From: Eukaryota sp. TZLM1-RC
Taxonomy: Eukaryota > Metamonada: BaSk clade
Length of the DNA: 64,000 nucleotides
Reading direction: 5' to 3'
Assembly (NCBI GenBank): GCA_040285825.1
Contig: JAUPSS010000004.1
Coordinates: 1,426,001 to 1,490,000, forward strand
A program made the translations under genes and the position numbers. Position 1 is the stretch's first letter, and each line of letters begins with the position of its first letter. Below the pieces are notes generated by a model, which had not been told where the DNA came from, ran no database searches, and was given only the letters and a program-made list of their open reading frames with translations. This document shows positions 39,304 through 51,549 of the stretch, one piece after another.

Positions 39304-39382
39304 TGTTGGCGCCCTAAGGCTTATATAATACGAATAGAAAATAATTCAGACTTTTCTTTACTACAATAGACTTTAGCCAACA
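39304..39382 (+). repeat. LTR of Gypsy-2, ~79 bp
   Basis: Begins TGTTGG and ends CCAACA, complementary ends as LTRs often have, with TTATATA inside. ATAATTATTG follows directly, as after the Gypsy-1 LTR. Only one copy is present, so the call rests on ends, position and analogy. Confidence 0.6.
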
Positions 39383-39418
39383 ATAATTATTGGCCATTTT
39401 AAAGTCAACAGGTATTCC

Positions 39419-41110
39419 ATGACTTCAGCATTAGTGAACATCCACAGACACTTTTACAGCATGTCAGACATCTTCCAGCAAGATATCTCTGACTCTAATC
39501 CCCCATCTAACATGCAGCAGGTACCAGCGACATATATACATAATATAGAGGGTAACGAGGCAACGGACCTGGATCCCACCTCCCCCTCCCTTAAAGTAGA
39601 AGAAGATGAAAGGTTGGACGAGGTCCCTCCTTCTTCAGCAATAGAAAAGGTAACGAGAACGGACCCGGCTCCCTCTCCCCTCAGGAAAAAAGAAACAGAT
39701 GAGGTTACGAGAACGGACCCAGCTCCCTCTCCCCTCAAAGCAATGGAAGAGGCAACGAGAACGGACCCGGCTCCCTCTCCCCTCAAGTATACAGAATTAC
39801 CCTCGGAGGCAACGAAAACGGACCCGGCTCCCTCTCGCCTCCCAATTCTAGAACCTGTTTTAAAGAGAACGGATGGAAATCCCACCTTAGACACGTCTTC
39901 CCCATTAGGAGAATATGAAGAAATTCAATCTCAACTGGATGAAATGGAGGGAGAAGACGACTCTTCCGAGGGGTTCTAAAAGTTATTAAGAGAGGATGCG
40001 GAGGCTTACCTCGAACCAACAGATTTCTGTCTGTTCGAGCAGCTTCGCCCTTTATGGAGTTACATTCAAAAAAGAGGCAGAAACGTTGGTTTCCAGATCC
40101 TCGGAATGATTGGGGATACCCAAAAGGTATTGGAAATTCCCCTCAATGAAAGGAATGAACTCATAAAGGCACTTGACAAACTGAGTAGAAAAAAATTCGG
40201 GATTAACGCAGAGCGCCGCCCCAGAATCTCTGGAATGGACAAGAGAATCTATGAAATGATGTCTCTTCCCATCAAAGATAGATTGGATTGGAAGGCCTCC
40301 TTCCTAGATCAACATGGCAGGAGAATAAGGTTTCTCTCCATCGAGCAGAGAAGTAGGACCGACTCGGAAGACATCCTACAATCCAAATTGCCTGCCTGGT
40401 TTGATCCTAACTTTGATACGGAAATCCATAATTACACGGAGCTGACAGAGGGTGCTCCCACATATTCTAGGGAATTTATGGAGCAGGAGGATAGTAGTGA
40501 ACAAGACAAGTTTGAACCAGTAACACCCTGGTTTGATGCAGACGCTTTAAATAACATTCATACGGAACGATCAGCTGTATCCACGTATAGGAGCCGTCCT
40601 AACAACTACATCCAACAACATGGTAACTCGTTCACAAAACAACGAGAGTCTAGACAATGGGTAACGGGAGATCCATCCACATCTCTCCATCTTCCCAAAC
40701 TGCCTGTTGTAGCCCCTATAATTTCTGAACAAAGCCAATCAATACAGGTCTGCTCTATTGACAGCATACCCAAACATGTTCCAACAGTGAATGTCCCGGA
40801 ACCTGTAACTAGACAAGACGTTGCTCCTCAGGAAAAACCAACTTCCTCCCAACCTATGGAACGTGAAATCGGAGAAGACATAGAGTTGAACGGGCCAGTC
40901 GTTGGAGAAACGGCTCGTCCTCAACCCTCAGTAAGAAACTCTTCTTCCGACAGATCTATGCGTATTGAGGACCTAGAATCCTCAAGAAGAGCTATTGACA
41001 TGAGCATAGCGAGTAGCCTTCATAGACAGATTGATCCACGGTCTAGGATATCGATTATAAAAAACCTCGATTATCCGCTGATGACCCTATCAACAAAATG
41101 TCTATCATAG
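39419..41110 (+). pseudogene. Gypsy-2 gag, interrupted by a stop
   Basis: One reading frame from ATG 39419 to 41110 with a single in-frame TAA at 39977-39979. The first part holds a repeated motif of the form TRTDPAPSPL (five times between 39.65 and 39.85 kb), low complexity. The second (from 39980) aligns with the end of Gypsy-1 ORF1 and start of ORF2 without a frame change. It then shifts -1 at about 41.10 kb to the frame 41098-41889 (capsid-like). Confidence 0.75.
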
Positions 41111-42720
41111 TTTTTCTTTTAAAATATCAAACTTGGGATAAATACGGGCGAAAGATAGCTAATAGAAGCTTTGAAGCCCCAGGTCAATCAGATTGGACCA
41201 GAGCCTTTATGATAGCTACCCAGCTATTTGGAGAAGGCCAAGCAGAAATAACCCAAGATAGGATTAAAGATTTCCCCAAACATATACGCGACGAGATCAC
41301 CAGGGATACAACACAGCCTTTGATAAGGATTGACCCAGCTATAACAGATAAGCTCGAACCCCCAATCCACCATTATGATTTATTTAGGAGCATGATGATG
41401 AGCACTTGCCCTACAGGAATATCCAGCATGATTGACCCTAGCCTTTTATCCAGATGGCAAAGTCAAGGTTTACTCGGTGTTGATTATACCGACGCCGACG
41501 TCATGGTATTTCTGTTAAAAAGAACACAATTCACATCATATCATAAGGCTTGTACAGTCCTAATGAAGCCTAAAATAAACTGGAGAAAAATCCACAATAG
41601 GCATGAGGCTGACAACGAGTTTGGTCGTTATGTAGAAGAATTTGGAGACGTCTTGAGAATGAGCACCTACATCACCGACCTAACCATCCCCGATTTAATT
41701 AGAGGAAGCAGTGGGCTGATAACCATATCTCTCGCTCTAATAGCCGAGTACTTCCTTATGGGTTTGGATAACTTTGCTATATCGAGCGAACTCCTCCTAG
41801 TATGGACTAGGGAATCCTTGTGGGACTCACCGAACAGAACAACTCTACCCGATTTAATATCGACAAAGAGAAGACACTTCCTCGCTTAGTGTTACACAGC
41901 AGGAAACAAGCCCACAATGGACGTACTAAGGAACAAGGCTAACGAAGAAGATATTCCTTTGGGACTCACGGCGATGAGAACTTACTCAAGAGGAGTAACA
42001 TCATCAACCCAGGCTCCATCAAAACGAGCAAGACGATCAGGAGGAAAGCCAAGAGGAACCCCTCAACACAAATACATCCCTGAAAAGCATGAACGAGAAG
42101 GGTCAAAATTCTGTACATTCTGCAGCAACGTCGAAGGTAACAATCCTGTCGGCCACACTGTATTCGAATGCAAAGACCCTCGTTGTGCTAGAAGCAGAGT
42201 TCCCAAAAAAGAAAGATTCAGATTAGGAGAACAGGAGGCGCCTGCTAGTAGAGGCAGTGTAGAAAGGGGCCGAGGTGGCCGTGGTAGATGTGTACATAGA
42301 TTCAAATTGAGAGGCCGTGGAGGCCGCTTTAGAGGTCATAAAGGAAGAGGTCAGTACAGACCTATTTATAACATCAACAATACAGAGGATATATCATCAA
42401 ACGCATCCCCTACTGATTCAAAACCGACCCGTTTGAGTACGGTTCCTCACAGACGGATCAACAACAGCAACCGGAACAGCAGGACAGGCAACTTACCTAA
42501 TCGAGTACACATCAACGCAATCAATCCCAATCAATCATCAACCGATTTAGGAAACCCGGTCAACAACTTTCCAACAGCTCAACAAACTCTTTTAATTCCT
42601 CTACAAATTCACCAAACCAGCTCTGATATCAATAGTATTCTTGATATTAATTTTACGGTTAGTGAAAACGACATCAGGTCCCAGCGTTCTCCTTTTCTAA
42701 GACTGAAAAGATATCAATAA
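41098..42720 (+). pseudogene. Gypsy-2 capsid and nucleocapsid region
   Basis: Frame 41098-42720 is open except for TAG 41887, which replaces the Trp of Gypsy-1 LLSWMQ. It includes a zinc-knuckle-like segment CTFCSNVEG...GHTVFEC, with an insertion between the cysteine pair and His, and an RGG-rich tract near 42.25-42.35 kb, the counterparts of Gypsy-1 residues 593-680. Confidence 0.75.
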
Positions 42721-43060
42721 ATTATAATAAATTGATTGCGACTATAGATTCGGCTGCGTTTTGTTCAGTTATTACTGCTGATTTAGCTGAACAATGCCAT
42801 ATGTCAATCAATAGCAAGGATACCATTATTCCTCTACAAATTCACCAAACCAGCTCTGATATCAATAGTATTCTTGATATTAATTTTACGGTTAGTGAAA
42901 ACGACATCAGGTCCCAGCGTTCTCCTTTTCTAAGACTGAAAAGATATCAATAAATTATAATAAATTGATTGCGACTATAGATTCGGCTGCGTTTTGTTCA
43001 GTTATTACTGCTGATTTAGCTGAACAATGCCATATGTCAATCAATAGCAAGGATACCATT
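42595..43060 (+). repeat. 233-bp tandem duplication inside Gypsy-2
   Basis: 42595-42827 is repeated at 42828-43060, apparently without change. It carries the protease start (TIDSAAFCSVIT) twice. Since 233 is not a multiple of three the frame is displaced. Confidence 0.95.
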
Positions 43061-45729
43061 AGGTTCTTACCAGCTAATAACGTATCCACAACTTCGCTAG
43101 GGAGTGCAACTGGTATTCTGTCGTTCAACGTAGGAAGCATTGTGCAACAAGCTCATTATAAACATACTCTTCCCATAATCCCGGGTTCGAACAAATTATT
43201 AATAGGGACAGACATGTTAAAAGCACTTGGGCTTCAGATGGATGATAATCTTTTCATTAGAATAGACAAAGAACACCGCACTTTGCTAAATGCAGAATCA
43301 GAATTCGACTCTAGAATCGCTCAACATTCGATTGGGAACTTAGATAACCAATCACCAAGTCCTCCTGATTTTGAGAAGCATTTAGCAAGATCTGGATGTG
43401 AGATAAATTTAAATGATAGTAATAATAAATTAAAATTAACGAGTCTACTAAAATTATTCAGCGATGTTTTTAGTGAAACTCCTAATAGAAAAGGAATCGA
43501 TTGTAATCCTCTAACAATCCTCTTTAGAGATGAGAATGCTATAGTACACAAGCCTGCTAGACGGTTACATTCCAGCAAAATGGAAATAGCAAACAAAATA
43601 TTTGATGAACTGATCGAAATGGGCTATGCAGTTGAATCTAATTATAAATTCAGCTCTCCTATTGTCTTAGTTTTATATCCTGACGGCAAGAAACCCAGGT
43701 TAACTGGAGACTTTAGTGGTAAAGATGGAGTTAATGCCCATACGATTTCAGTAGAGCCTGATCTACCTAGGATTAGTGATATTTTAGAATTTTTGAGTAA
43801 AGCAAATTACATCGCCACGCTTAATTTACCAAAAGCTTTCTGGCAGATGAATGTAGCTGAGAAGGATATTGAGAAAACATCAATCTCATTTCCTGGAAGG
43901 TCAATCATGTTTAAAAGAGCTTGCTTCGGATTAAAGAACATCCCAGCAGTTTTCCAAAACGTAATAACGAAAATTTTCCAAATAGACGGCGTTTTCATAT
44001 ACATTGACGATATCATAATAGTTGGAACGACATTCGAAGAATTTTATAAGAGATTACAAAGAGTCCTCCAATGCGCCAGAAATAGACGTGTAAATATAGG
44101 CTTAGGTAAATGTAAATTCGTAACATCAAAACACCCTATCGACATTTTAGGAAGTACCTTCCAGGATAAAACTAGATTTATTAGTAAGAAAAAAATCGAA
44201 GCCTTGATGAGAATGCCTAGACCAAAAACAGTGAAAGAAGTTCGCTCATTGGTAGGATCCATCAATTATATTAGAGATTGGCTTCCAGGTATTTCTGAAT
44301 TAATTGCTCCAATTAACGAGCTAATTAAAGGAAAACCCAGAATAATTAAATGGACTAGCAAGCATGACGATTACTTGAAACAAATAAAAGACTTAATAGT
44401 AAACCACATGCCCCTTGAATTACCAGCTCCGGGCAAGCGAGTATTGATAAGTACTGACGCTTCAGATGTAGCACTAGGAGGTGTTATTTGGCAAGAAATT
44501 GAACCCTACTCCCCTGCAGGAACCCCGCTAAATAAAAGGAAAGTAAAACCTTTGTCATTCTATAGTAGATTACTCACAGAAACACAAAGAAAATAGTCCA
44601 CATTACAAAAAGAATTATATGCAATACTTTTGATTTTAACTGAAAGTTGTTTAGAAAGCTACTTGTTAACTAGACATTTAACAATTTTCACAGATCATAA
44701 AAACATTGCATTCCTGGCTACAGCCCCAGAGTAAAATAGAATTGTAAAGAGATGGCTGCCGATACTATCTGAATTCGACTTTGACATAGTCCACTAACCT
44801 GGTAAAGACAACCATTGGGCAGATATGTTATCGAGGAATATTGATTTGGATCAAAACGAGGAAACTCCTTCTATTTGTAGCATAAATATACCAGATACTT
44901 TACTTTCAAATTACGAGATACCTCCACTAGACGATCCCATCAATCTCATCTCTAAGTAGACACCAAGACCTACCTATTTTTTTGGTTCTCTAAAATAAGA
45001 TCTGAACAACAAATAGCCAAAAACAACAACGACTCGTCATTTGAAAATGCAATTCTAGATGAAAATACTCAAATTTAGAAAAATAATAAAAACAAAATTT
45101 TGATTCCAAAGAGCCTCAGAAAACAGGCACTACTATTAATTCATAGTTTGGTGCAATCTGGTCACCCTAGCAAAAACCATAGTTTACATAAACTATCCAA
45201 AAGCGATTTCTACTGGCCCAATATGAGAAAGAACCTCATTAATCATGTCAAAACATGCCCAACTTGTCAAAAAACGGCTCCAGTTAAAAGATCAAAAACA
45301 CCTTACACAGGATCTTTATGGGCAGATCGTCCTTTTGCCAGATTAAACGTCGATACAATTGGACCCCTAAATTCTGACAACGAAGGAAATAAATATCTAT
45401 TAGTATTTGTAGACTCTTTTAATGGATATACAATCTTAGTCCCTCTAAAAGAACTCAATGCCTTAGAAACCGCAGATGCCTTAATTTGGAATGTTTGCGC
45501 AATCTTTAGCATACCTATGTTAATTCATAGCGATAATGGACCTGAGTTCGCCAATGAGACTTTCAAAATAGTGTGTAACAGATTAGCGATTGAGATGAGT
45601 AACTCAATTCCCCACTATTCAAAAAGTAATGGGCTTGTAGAACGTAAACATAGAGACGTTCTTCAATGCTTAAGAAAACTATTAATAGATTTTGATTTTC
45701 ACAGAAATTGGTCAACCAATGCAACCTAA
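42965..45729 (+). pseudogene. Gypsy-2 pol: protease, RT, RNase H, integrase
   Basis: Protease IDSAAFCSVI with Asp at 42980, RT with LPKAFWQ and YIDD, RNase H STDAS until a stop at 44594, then stop-ridden RNase H and linker, and from 45100 integrase (HSLVQSGHPSKN...CPTCQ, NVDTIGPL, HSDNGPEF, GLVERKH). It ends NWSTNAT at 45729 where Gypsy-1 continues WSTYVPITQLL. Confidence 0.85.
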
Positions 45730-46999
45730 AACAGTGGCAGATACACTGTTTGATCAATTTTGCGTTTGTCATTATGAAGATAACAATTATTAATTTTTCT
45801 AATTTAATTTAAAAACCTGTATCACACTGTTCTTTGTAAAGAGGTTGAGGAAATAAACAGCGTTATTGCCATCTATGAAATTGATTTAGGGAAAAATAGT
45901 TTAATTTTTTAAACAAATTATTAAGAAGAAGTTTATCTTTATTTGGTCCAACCAAGATTCATTTGAACTAAGAACACATGTTGATTCTTCCAAACTATCA
46001 AATTATGTTTCAAAGGTAGTCAATAAGTATACTTTTTATATTAATAACCTTAATTATGATTTAGATTTCAAATCGCTTAAGAGTTTGACTTCTTGTTTTA
46101 TGGTTAATCGTGGTACACCTGCATCATCCATTGATAGATATAAATGAAAAGAAATATACTTGTCTAAATGTCATACTATGTCATTTTATATACGATGGAG
46201 TAATCAAATTATCTTTTCAATTTATCAAATTTGAATATTTAATTTAAGTATTTAAAAACCTTCAAGCTTTGAAACCTTAGAGCGTTAAACGGTTTTAGAT
46301 TTTAACAATTTTGAAAACATCATCAATTAATTTTTTTATGTAGATTTAAAATATCTTTCAAAATAAAAAACACTGACTTCCTTGACTATTGATTGTGGAT
46401 ATTCAACTACCGGATCGTTATTGATAATTATTGAATTAACCAATTAAAAACATCTAACTTACCACTCATATAATAGATATGATTTGGAGAAATTATTTGA
46501 ATTTAAGCAGGTATTAGAAGGAAATAAATGAATATATATTTTAGGTTTCAAAATGTCAAACACTGAAGAAAAAAATAAAGTTTTAATTTATTTAATTTTT
46601 ATATCCATTCAGGAAACAATACTTTATATTATGTTATTTAAAAAGCTAAAGATCAAAAATAGAATAATCGAAAACACAAGCATCTTGATCATCTATTTTC
46701 TGGCGAAAAGAGATCTTAAAACGATGAAAAAAATGAAATTTCTGTTTTTGACAGCTAAAATTGTGCCAAAATAAATAAAAATAAAATAAAATTTTATTTA
46801 TTTCTTCCGAATTCTGAATTTAATAAACAATCATTAGATATATCATTTCCTGCGTCTGACTTTAGTATTATAATCCCATTTATTGAATCTTTAAAAGAGT
46901 AATCATTTAATTATTTACTGTTTAGTTTTATTTGTCATTAGTGATATTCGACTGCTTAAAATTACGTCAGATCTAGATTGTATTTTATTCAAGCAAAAT
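45730..46999. other. no recognised gene
   Basis: Very AT-rich sequence; a 73-codon frame at 46553-46774 is Lys/Ile-rich and has no domain. Boundary with Gypsy-2 is abrupt at about 45725. Confidence 0.5.
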
Positions 47000-47560
47000 T
47001 TCTTAAAACTAGAAACTATTCAAACTTCACTTCCACTATTGAAAATTTGCCTTCAGCTGTTTTCAGAAAATCTTCCTAGTGATAACAAGGAGCTAAAAAC
47101 AAATCTATACATTCCATTAGAAATAAAAACATCAATTCTGCTTTGCCAAAAGGTTCGGTCTAATAATCTTCTAGTTCCATTTTTGAAATTAGATCAAAAG
47201 TCGTCCAAAAAAGATAATGCAATTTTACCCAAGGTTCCAAATAAAGAAAAAGCAATATGACAAAGAAGGTGTTGAGTATGTTGAGTTAGAATTCAAGTTA
47301 TTGATTATTTCTGTATACTTGATAATTTCGCTTCTTCAGCACTACGGATAGGTCAATTATGAGATGGTGCCAGTTTTTCATTTGAGGTGTTTATTACATC
47401 AGTAGATCTGACATCAATAACGATCATTGATCGATTAAGTCCGGGAACTAGCACATCGCCACAGCTGCCACCAAACAAATTTCTTTTTTTGACTATTTTT
47501 TTATTTTTTCCAATAAAAAACAAACTATACGACCAGCTTAAAATTTTATGTCTTCATAAC
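47000..47560 (-). mobile_element. LINE-A 3' tail, decayed
   Basis: Minus strand shows weak matches to the LINE-A nuclease-like domain and tail (RPNLLAKQN and WNLG regions beside WQNR and FGSL of better copies). Many stops. Confidence 0.5.
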
Positions 47561-47569
47561 CCCAGTCAG

Positions 47570-49460
47570 CCAAGAAGAATTGACTGGAGGTTTTTCTTTC
47601 GTAAACGCGTCCAAGAGTGACAAAGCTGAAGATAATAAGGGAACAACACCTTTGAAAATTGAAAATACAATTCTGTTTTGCCAAAAACTCTTGTCAAAAA
47701 CTCTTCCAGTACGCTGTTTCACAATTAAACAAAATCATCCAGAAAAGACAAAGCAAGAGGTCCAAGCGTCCCATGAAGGGAAACCGCAAATGGACAGATG
47801 ACATAATGAGTATGCGATTCTGCATTCAAGGATAACAATTTTGCTTTGTATTTGCTAATTTTGGCTTTTTCGGAAACAGTTAAGGGGTCCCTATATTTTG
47901 ATTGAGCCATCGGAATAAAAGAATCATTAAATACATCATTTGATCTCACATCTGCAATAATGGCAGTACCTCCAAGACCTTCAAGCATTAAATCACCTCT
48001 ATTTCGACCAAACAAATTCAAAGTATCTTCATCAACCAAACGAAAAAAGTAATACTTCTAAACAGGAAACAATTCTATGACATTTTGACAAACAATTGAG
48101 TTGATCTTTTACCGCATCATGAATTTTTGATCGGAAAGTAATAAAATGTTTACAATTGAAGAAATGATCTGGAAAAATTTTTGATCCACATTTATAAATC
48201 AAATTATGAGGCACGTTATCAGGCCAAATACAACAACGAAGGCGTATTGTACAAAAAAATTCGGTATCATATAAAAGAAGACCATAAATTTGAGGAATCT
48301 GAGTAAGTATACACGAAGAGGAATTGTTTTGGGCATCTAACAAAAAATTTTCGACAGGGGGATTATTTTTTTGGCCGAGCCAAGACGAACATTAAAATCC
48401 ATGCCTTCAAAAATTATTGTTAACTTTTGTTGCAATTTTGTAACAAAATACCTCAAATTAACTAGTGTTCTAGATGGTGTTTCCTGTACGTTGTCGGGAA
48501 AATATTTACTCCAAATCTCAGAGGGCAAACAATCGAGAGCATTTTGTAGGTCTCTAAGAAAGGTATTGCTTGTAAAATTTAGTATATAAATATCATTGGG
48601 AACACGGTTGAAAAATTCAAAAACAAAATTTTTCCTTCCACCAAGAAAAGCTCCACCAAAAGAATTTCTGTCAGATTCATCAGCCAAATTTGCAAGCAAA
48701 GGTTCTAAAAAAGATTCAATCTTGTAGGACTTAAACATACAATAAAGCTGATCACAAACTGCATCATGCACTTTTGATCTAAAAGTAATAAACCATTACA
48801 ATTCAATAAATGGGTTGGAGTGACAGTCTTTCCACATTTACAAATTAATCCATGTGGAAGATTATCAGTCCAAATAAAAGATCGGAGACCCGTAGATAAT
48901 AAAAAGCAAGGGTTATTGAGAAACAAATCATAAATTCTTGGTAATTGATTCATAGAACTATCAAAAACAACCGGTGAAAAATTTGCAAAAGAGGGATTGT
49001 TTTGCTTGGTCACGCCATGACGTCCTTCATAATCCAAGCCTTCAAATATTACTGTCAGTTTTTGTTGAATCTTCTTCACACAATACCTTAAATTAACTAA
49101 ATTTCGTGGAGGAATCTCTTGAACTGAGTCGGGAAAAGATTGACACCAATTTTCTGGTGCAATTTTATCACTAGCAACATCAAGTTCATACAAATGTTTG
49201 GACAATGACTGATTAAGCAAAGCAAATGATTGTCATCAGGGAGATGATTAGGAAAATTCGAAATAAAAAACCAAGATTTTTGCCAACAAAAGCTGCGTGA
49301 CAAAAAATTGAAAATTTAGTAAAGCCAACACCACCAAATTGTGAAGATGAGAACAAGTGGGCACGAATTAGCTCAGGATTCACTTTTAATAGGGAAGCAA
49401 AAATAGTTGCACGGGTTGATTAAGTTTTCGGCAAAAATCGAGAAAAAAGGTGCCGTCGAC
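47570..49460 (-). mobile_element. LINE-A, two stacked copies
   Basis: From the 5' side on the minus strand: FASLLKVNPELI, then FPDSVQEIPPRNLVNLRYCV (49.1 kb), RSFIWTDNLP and knuckle LICKCGKTVTPTHLLNC (48.83 kb) to HDAVCDQLYCMFKSYKIESF (48.75 kb). The order then jumps back to FFNRVPNDIYILN, FPDNVQETPSRTLVNLRYFV (48.5 kb), a second knuckle YKCGSKIFPDHFFNC (48.18 kb) and a nuclease-like domain with NRGDLMLEGLGGTAIIADVR (48.0-47.9 kb). This repetition means two copies recombined or one inserted in another. The C-x-C-x7-H-x3-C pattern is clearest here. Confidence 0.8.
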
Positions 49461-49469
49461 GTCATTAAG

Positions 49470-49985
49470 TGCATATTTTTTCCGAAGCAAATTTTCAAAA
49501 TAATAAATTTGATAAGTTTTTCTATTTTAAATTCTGAAATTCAGTAAAGCTCAGTACCAAAATTTAGCAACAATTTCATCAAGATTTCAAGTTATTTCAT
49601 CAACATTTCCTAACCAACAACTTAAAAAAAACTTTTTGTGAATAATTGGTAAACGGAATTTGGCAATTAATAATTTTAAACTCCTTGGAATCATTACCAA
49701 TTAATAAACATTTTTTGGGATTCAAGTGAAAATGATCTTTATAGTAATATATGCAGCTCATAAACTATCACCATTCAGTAAGTTCTGGGTTAGCGGCTCT
49801 CAATTTATCCATTTCCGTGTTCTTGAATGCTTTTCGCTCTTGTTCCTTAGTATATTTGTCAAAACACGAGCCTGTGGTGCAACTTTTACTTGGAAGATAA
49901 AGTGATGAGTTGAGGCAAAATTCAAGATCTAGGTCTTAAGCGTTTCCGTAGTTCCAAAGCCGAAGTTTGAAGGGATTTTGTACAC
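49470..49985. other. no recognised feature
   Basis: AT-rich, short frames only. May contain the unseen 5' part of the unit that follows. Confidence 0.45.
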
Positions 49986-50940
49986 CACGTGGAAGTATTT
50001 GTGCTCAGGGTAGTGAAAGACCTGTATATTTGCAAAGAGCAAAGTCTGAAGAGGAAGGTGGTAAGAAGAATCATTATAGTAAAAGAAAAGCTACCCCAAG
50101 ATGATAAGAAATCAGTCTTTCTACATCGGCAGAGAGACCACTTTCATAGTTCTTTATCAAACTATGACAAACCCTATATCTGTGCACATTGTGAAAAGCC
50201 ACTTGTGAAGAAACATATTCAAAAACAAAGTTTATTAAAAATCCATGTTGGAAATGAATTTTCACACAATGACATCATCAAAAATTCAATATAAACAAAA
50301 AAATTTTTAAAAATAGATTTAACGGTAACGAGCTGCTTTTGACATTTGAAGGAAAAAATAATGATTGAGAAAACACAATTAAACCAAACGAATTGCCGAA
50401 AAGGAAAAGAAGAACAAAAAAAGACATAAAGACCGACCCTGATAAAAACAAAATTAATGTTTTGTTGAATAAATGTACTAAAAAATAATTTGTCGAAGAC
50501 GCAGGCAATCACTCGAAATAATATCTGATAGGCCTCTCATCGGCGTTGATCTGGGCCAATCTAGGTAAAGTGGTTATTTCTTAAACGATATCCAATGTGA
50601 AGTTATCCCTTGTCCAACAAGGTTGAGATTGATTTATAGACTATTTTAAAAGAAACTAATGTTTCGGTCTGGACAAATTCATGCTTAAAGAAGGTCATAT
50701 CACATCACAGCAGCGGAAAGACTCATGAAACTTGTAATTCTTAAACAATTTGTCCATTTTTACGAAAATCATTCTAAGATGAAGTAGACCACTTCTAATG
50801 GTGGACTATATGAAGATGGTACTCTGTTCTGGCGAGGAAGAGAACATCAGGCTATACGGAAGGAATATTCCAAGGACTGCAGTGATTCACTAGTCAACAG
50901 AATGTTACTTAGAGTGTTCAATCCGAAAAAGTGAGTTACG
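49986..50940 (+). pseudogene. unidentified protein with basic stretch and DLG motif, copy 1
   Basis: A frame at 49989-50294 has YICAHCEKPLVKK, then pieces NGNELLLTFEGKN, LPKRKRRTKKDIKTDPDKNK and, in another frame, RPLIGVDLGQSR (50.53 kb) followed by a stop and SGYFLND. Copy 2 has the same order. A zinc-like pair, a KRKRR nuclear-localisation-like stretch and GxDLG resemble the order NLS then RuvC-I of Fanzor/TnpB proteins, but IGVDLG also occurs in ATPases of the actin fold. Not assigned. Confidence 0.35.
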
Positions 50941-51066
50941 ACAGCAACTAGTAGTTTTGGTGTCAAATCAGCCCTTTTAGACAGTTCCCCGAGACTGAAA
51001 AATTGATGTGTGAAGTCCACAATGTTTGTGAAAGAAATGAACCCTTAGCCCAACCCGAAGAAGTAG

Positions 51067-51349
51067 TTTAGAGTTGGACAAAGATCGACTCGAAATTTCG
51101 AGTTGCGACTTCACTCGAACTTGACTCCAGTTGAGTCCAGTTCAAGTCGAGTTCAAGTTGTGATTTTTCCAGACTCGAGTTCGAGTTGAGTTCGAGTTTT
51201 AGTAGACTCGAAATCTGGTATCAAATTTAGTTTTTTTTCAATGCATTTTCCCTGGAATAAAAGAGGTTCACTTAGACACCGTCTTGATAAGCTTTTTGAG
51301 GGTTTTATTACAGTGTTCGAGTTGAGTTCGAGTTTTGCCCAACTCTAAA
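51067..51349. mobile_element. MITE-like element, 283 bp, TIRs and 4-bp duplication
   Basis: Left end TTTAGAGTTGGACAAA (51067) and right end TTTGCCCAACTCTAAA (to 51349) are inverted, with one mismatch in 16 bp. GTAG flanks both sides (51063-51066, 51350-51353); AGTAG is possible too. The interior has many GAGTT and CGAGTT repeats in both orientations, so it is itself self-complementary. No coding capacity. Superfamily unknown. Confidence 0.65.
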
Positions 51350-51549
51350 GTAGTTGTTGATTCTGTTCTTGAACACTACATCAATTTCAATCTGAATAAT
51401 TCAAGAGAAAGATTCTTTTTATTAAATGCATGTAATTTTATCTTGAATCTCCTTTAAAAATTTCCTCCCACTGCTTTCTCTACTGTCTTCACATGATAGA
51501 ATCACCTTTTCATCAAAGGAAATTGGTGAGGTTTTTCTCTTTAGACTTA

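Larger units (their letters stand above)
39304..45729 (+). mobile_element. Ty3/Gypsy element Gypsy-2, decayed, 3' truncated
   Basis: The start is a 79-bp LTR-like segment (39304-39382), and the internal region follows with gag, zinc knuckle, protease, RT, RNase H and integrase in the same order as Gypsy-1 and with close sequence. It stops at 45729 inside integrase; no second LTR was found. Damage: TAA 39977, a frameshift near 41.10 kb, TAG 41887, TAA 42718, a 233-bp tandem duplication, TAG 44594, TAA 44732 and more to 45.06 kb. It keeps protease Asp (GAT 42980) and integrase Asp (GAT 45352), which are changed in Gypsy-1. Confidence 0.88.

Noticed and set aside
39454-39894. Minus-strand 146-codon frame opposite Gypsy-2 gag
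   Set aside because: Antisense shadow of the repeated TRTDPAPSPL coding motif.
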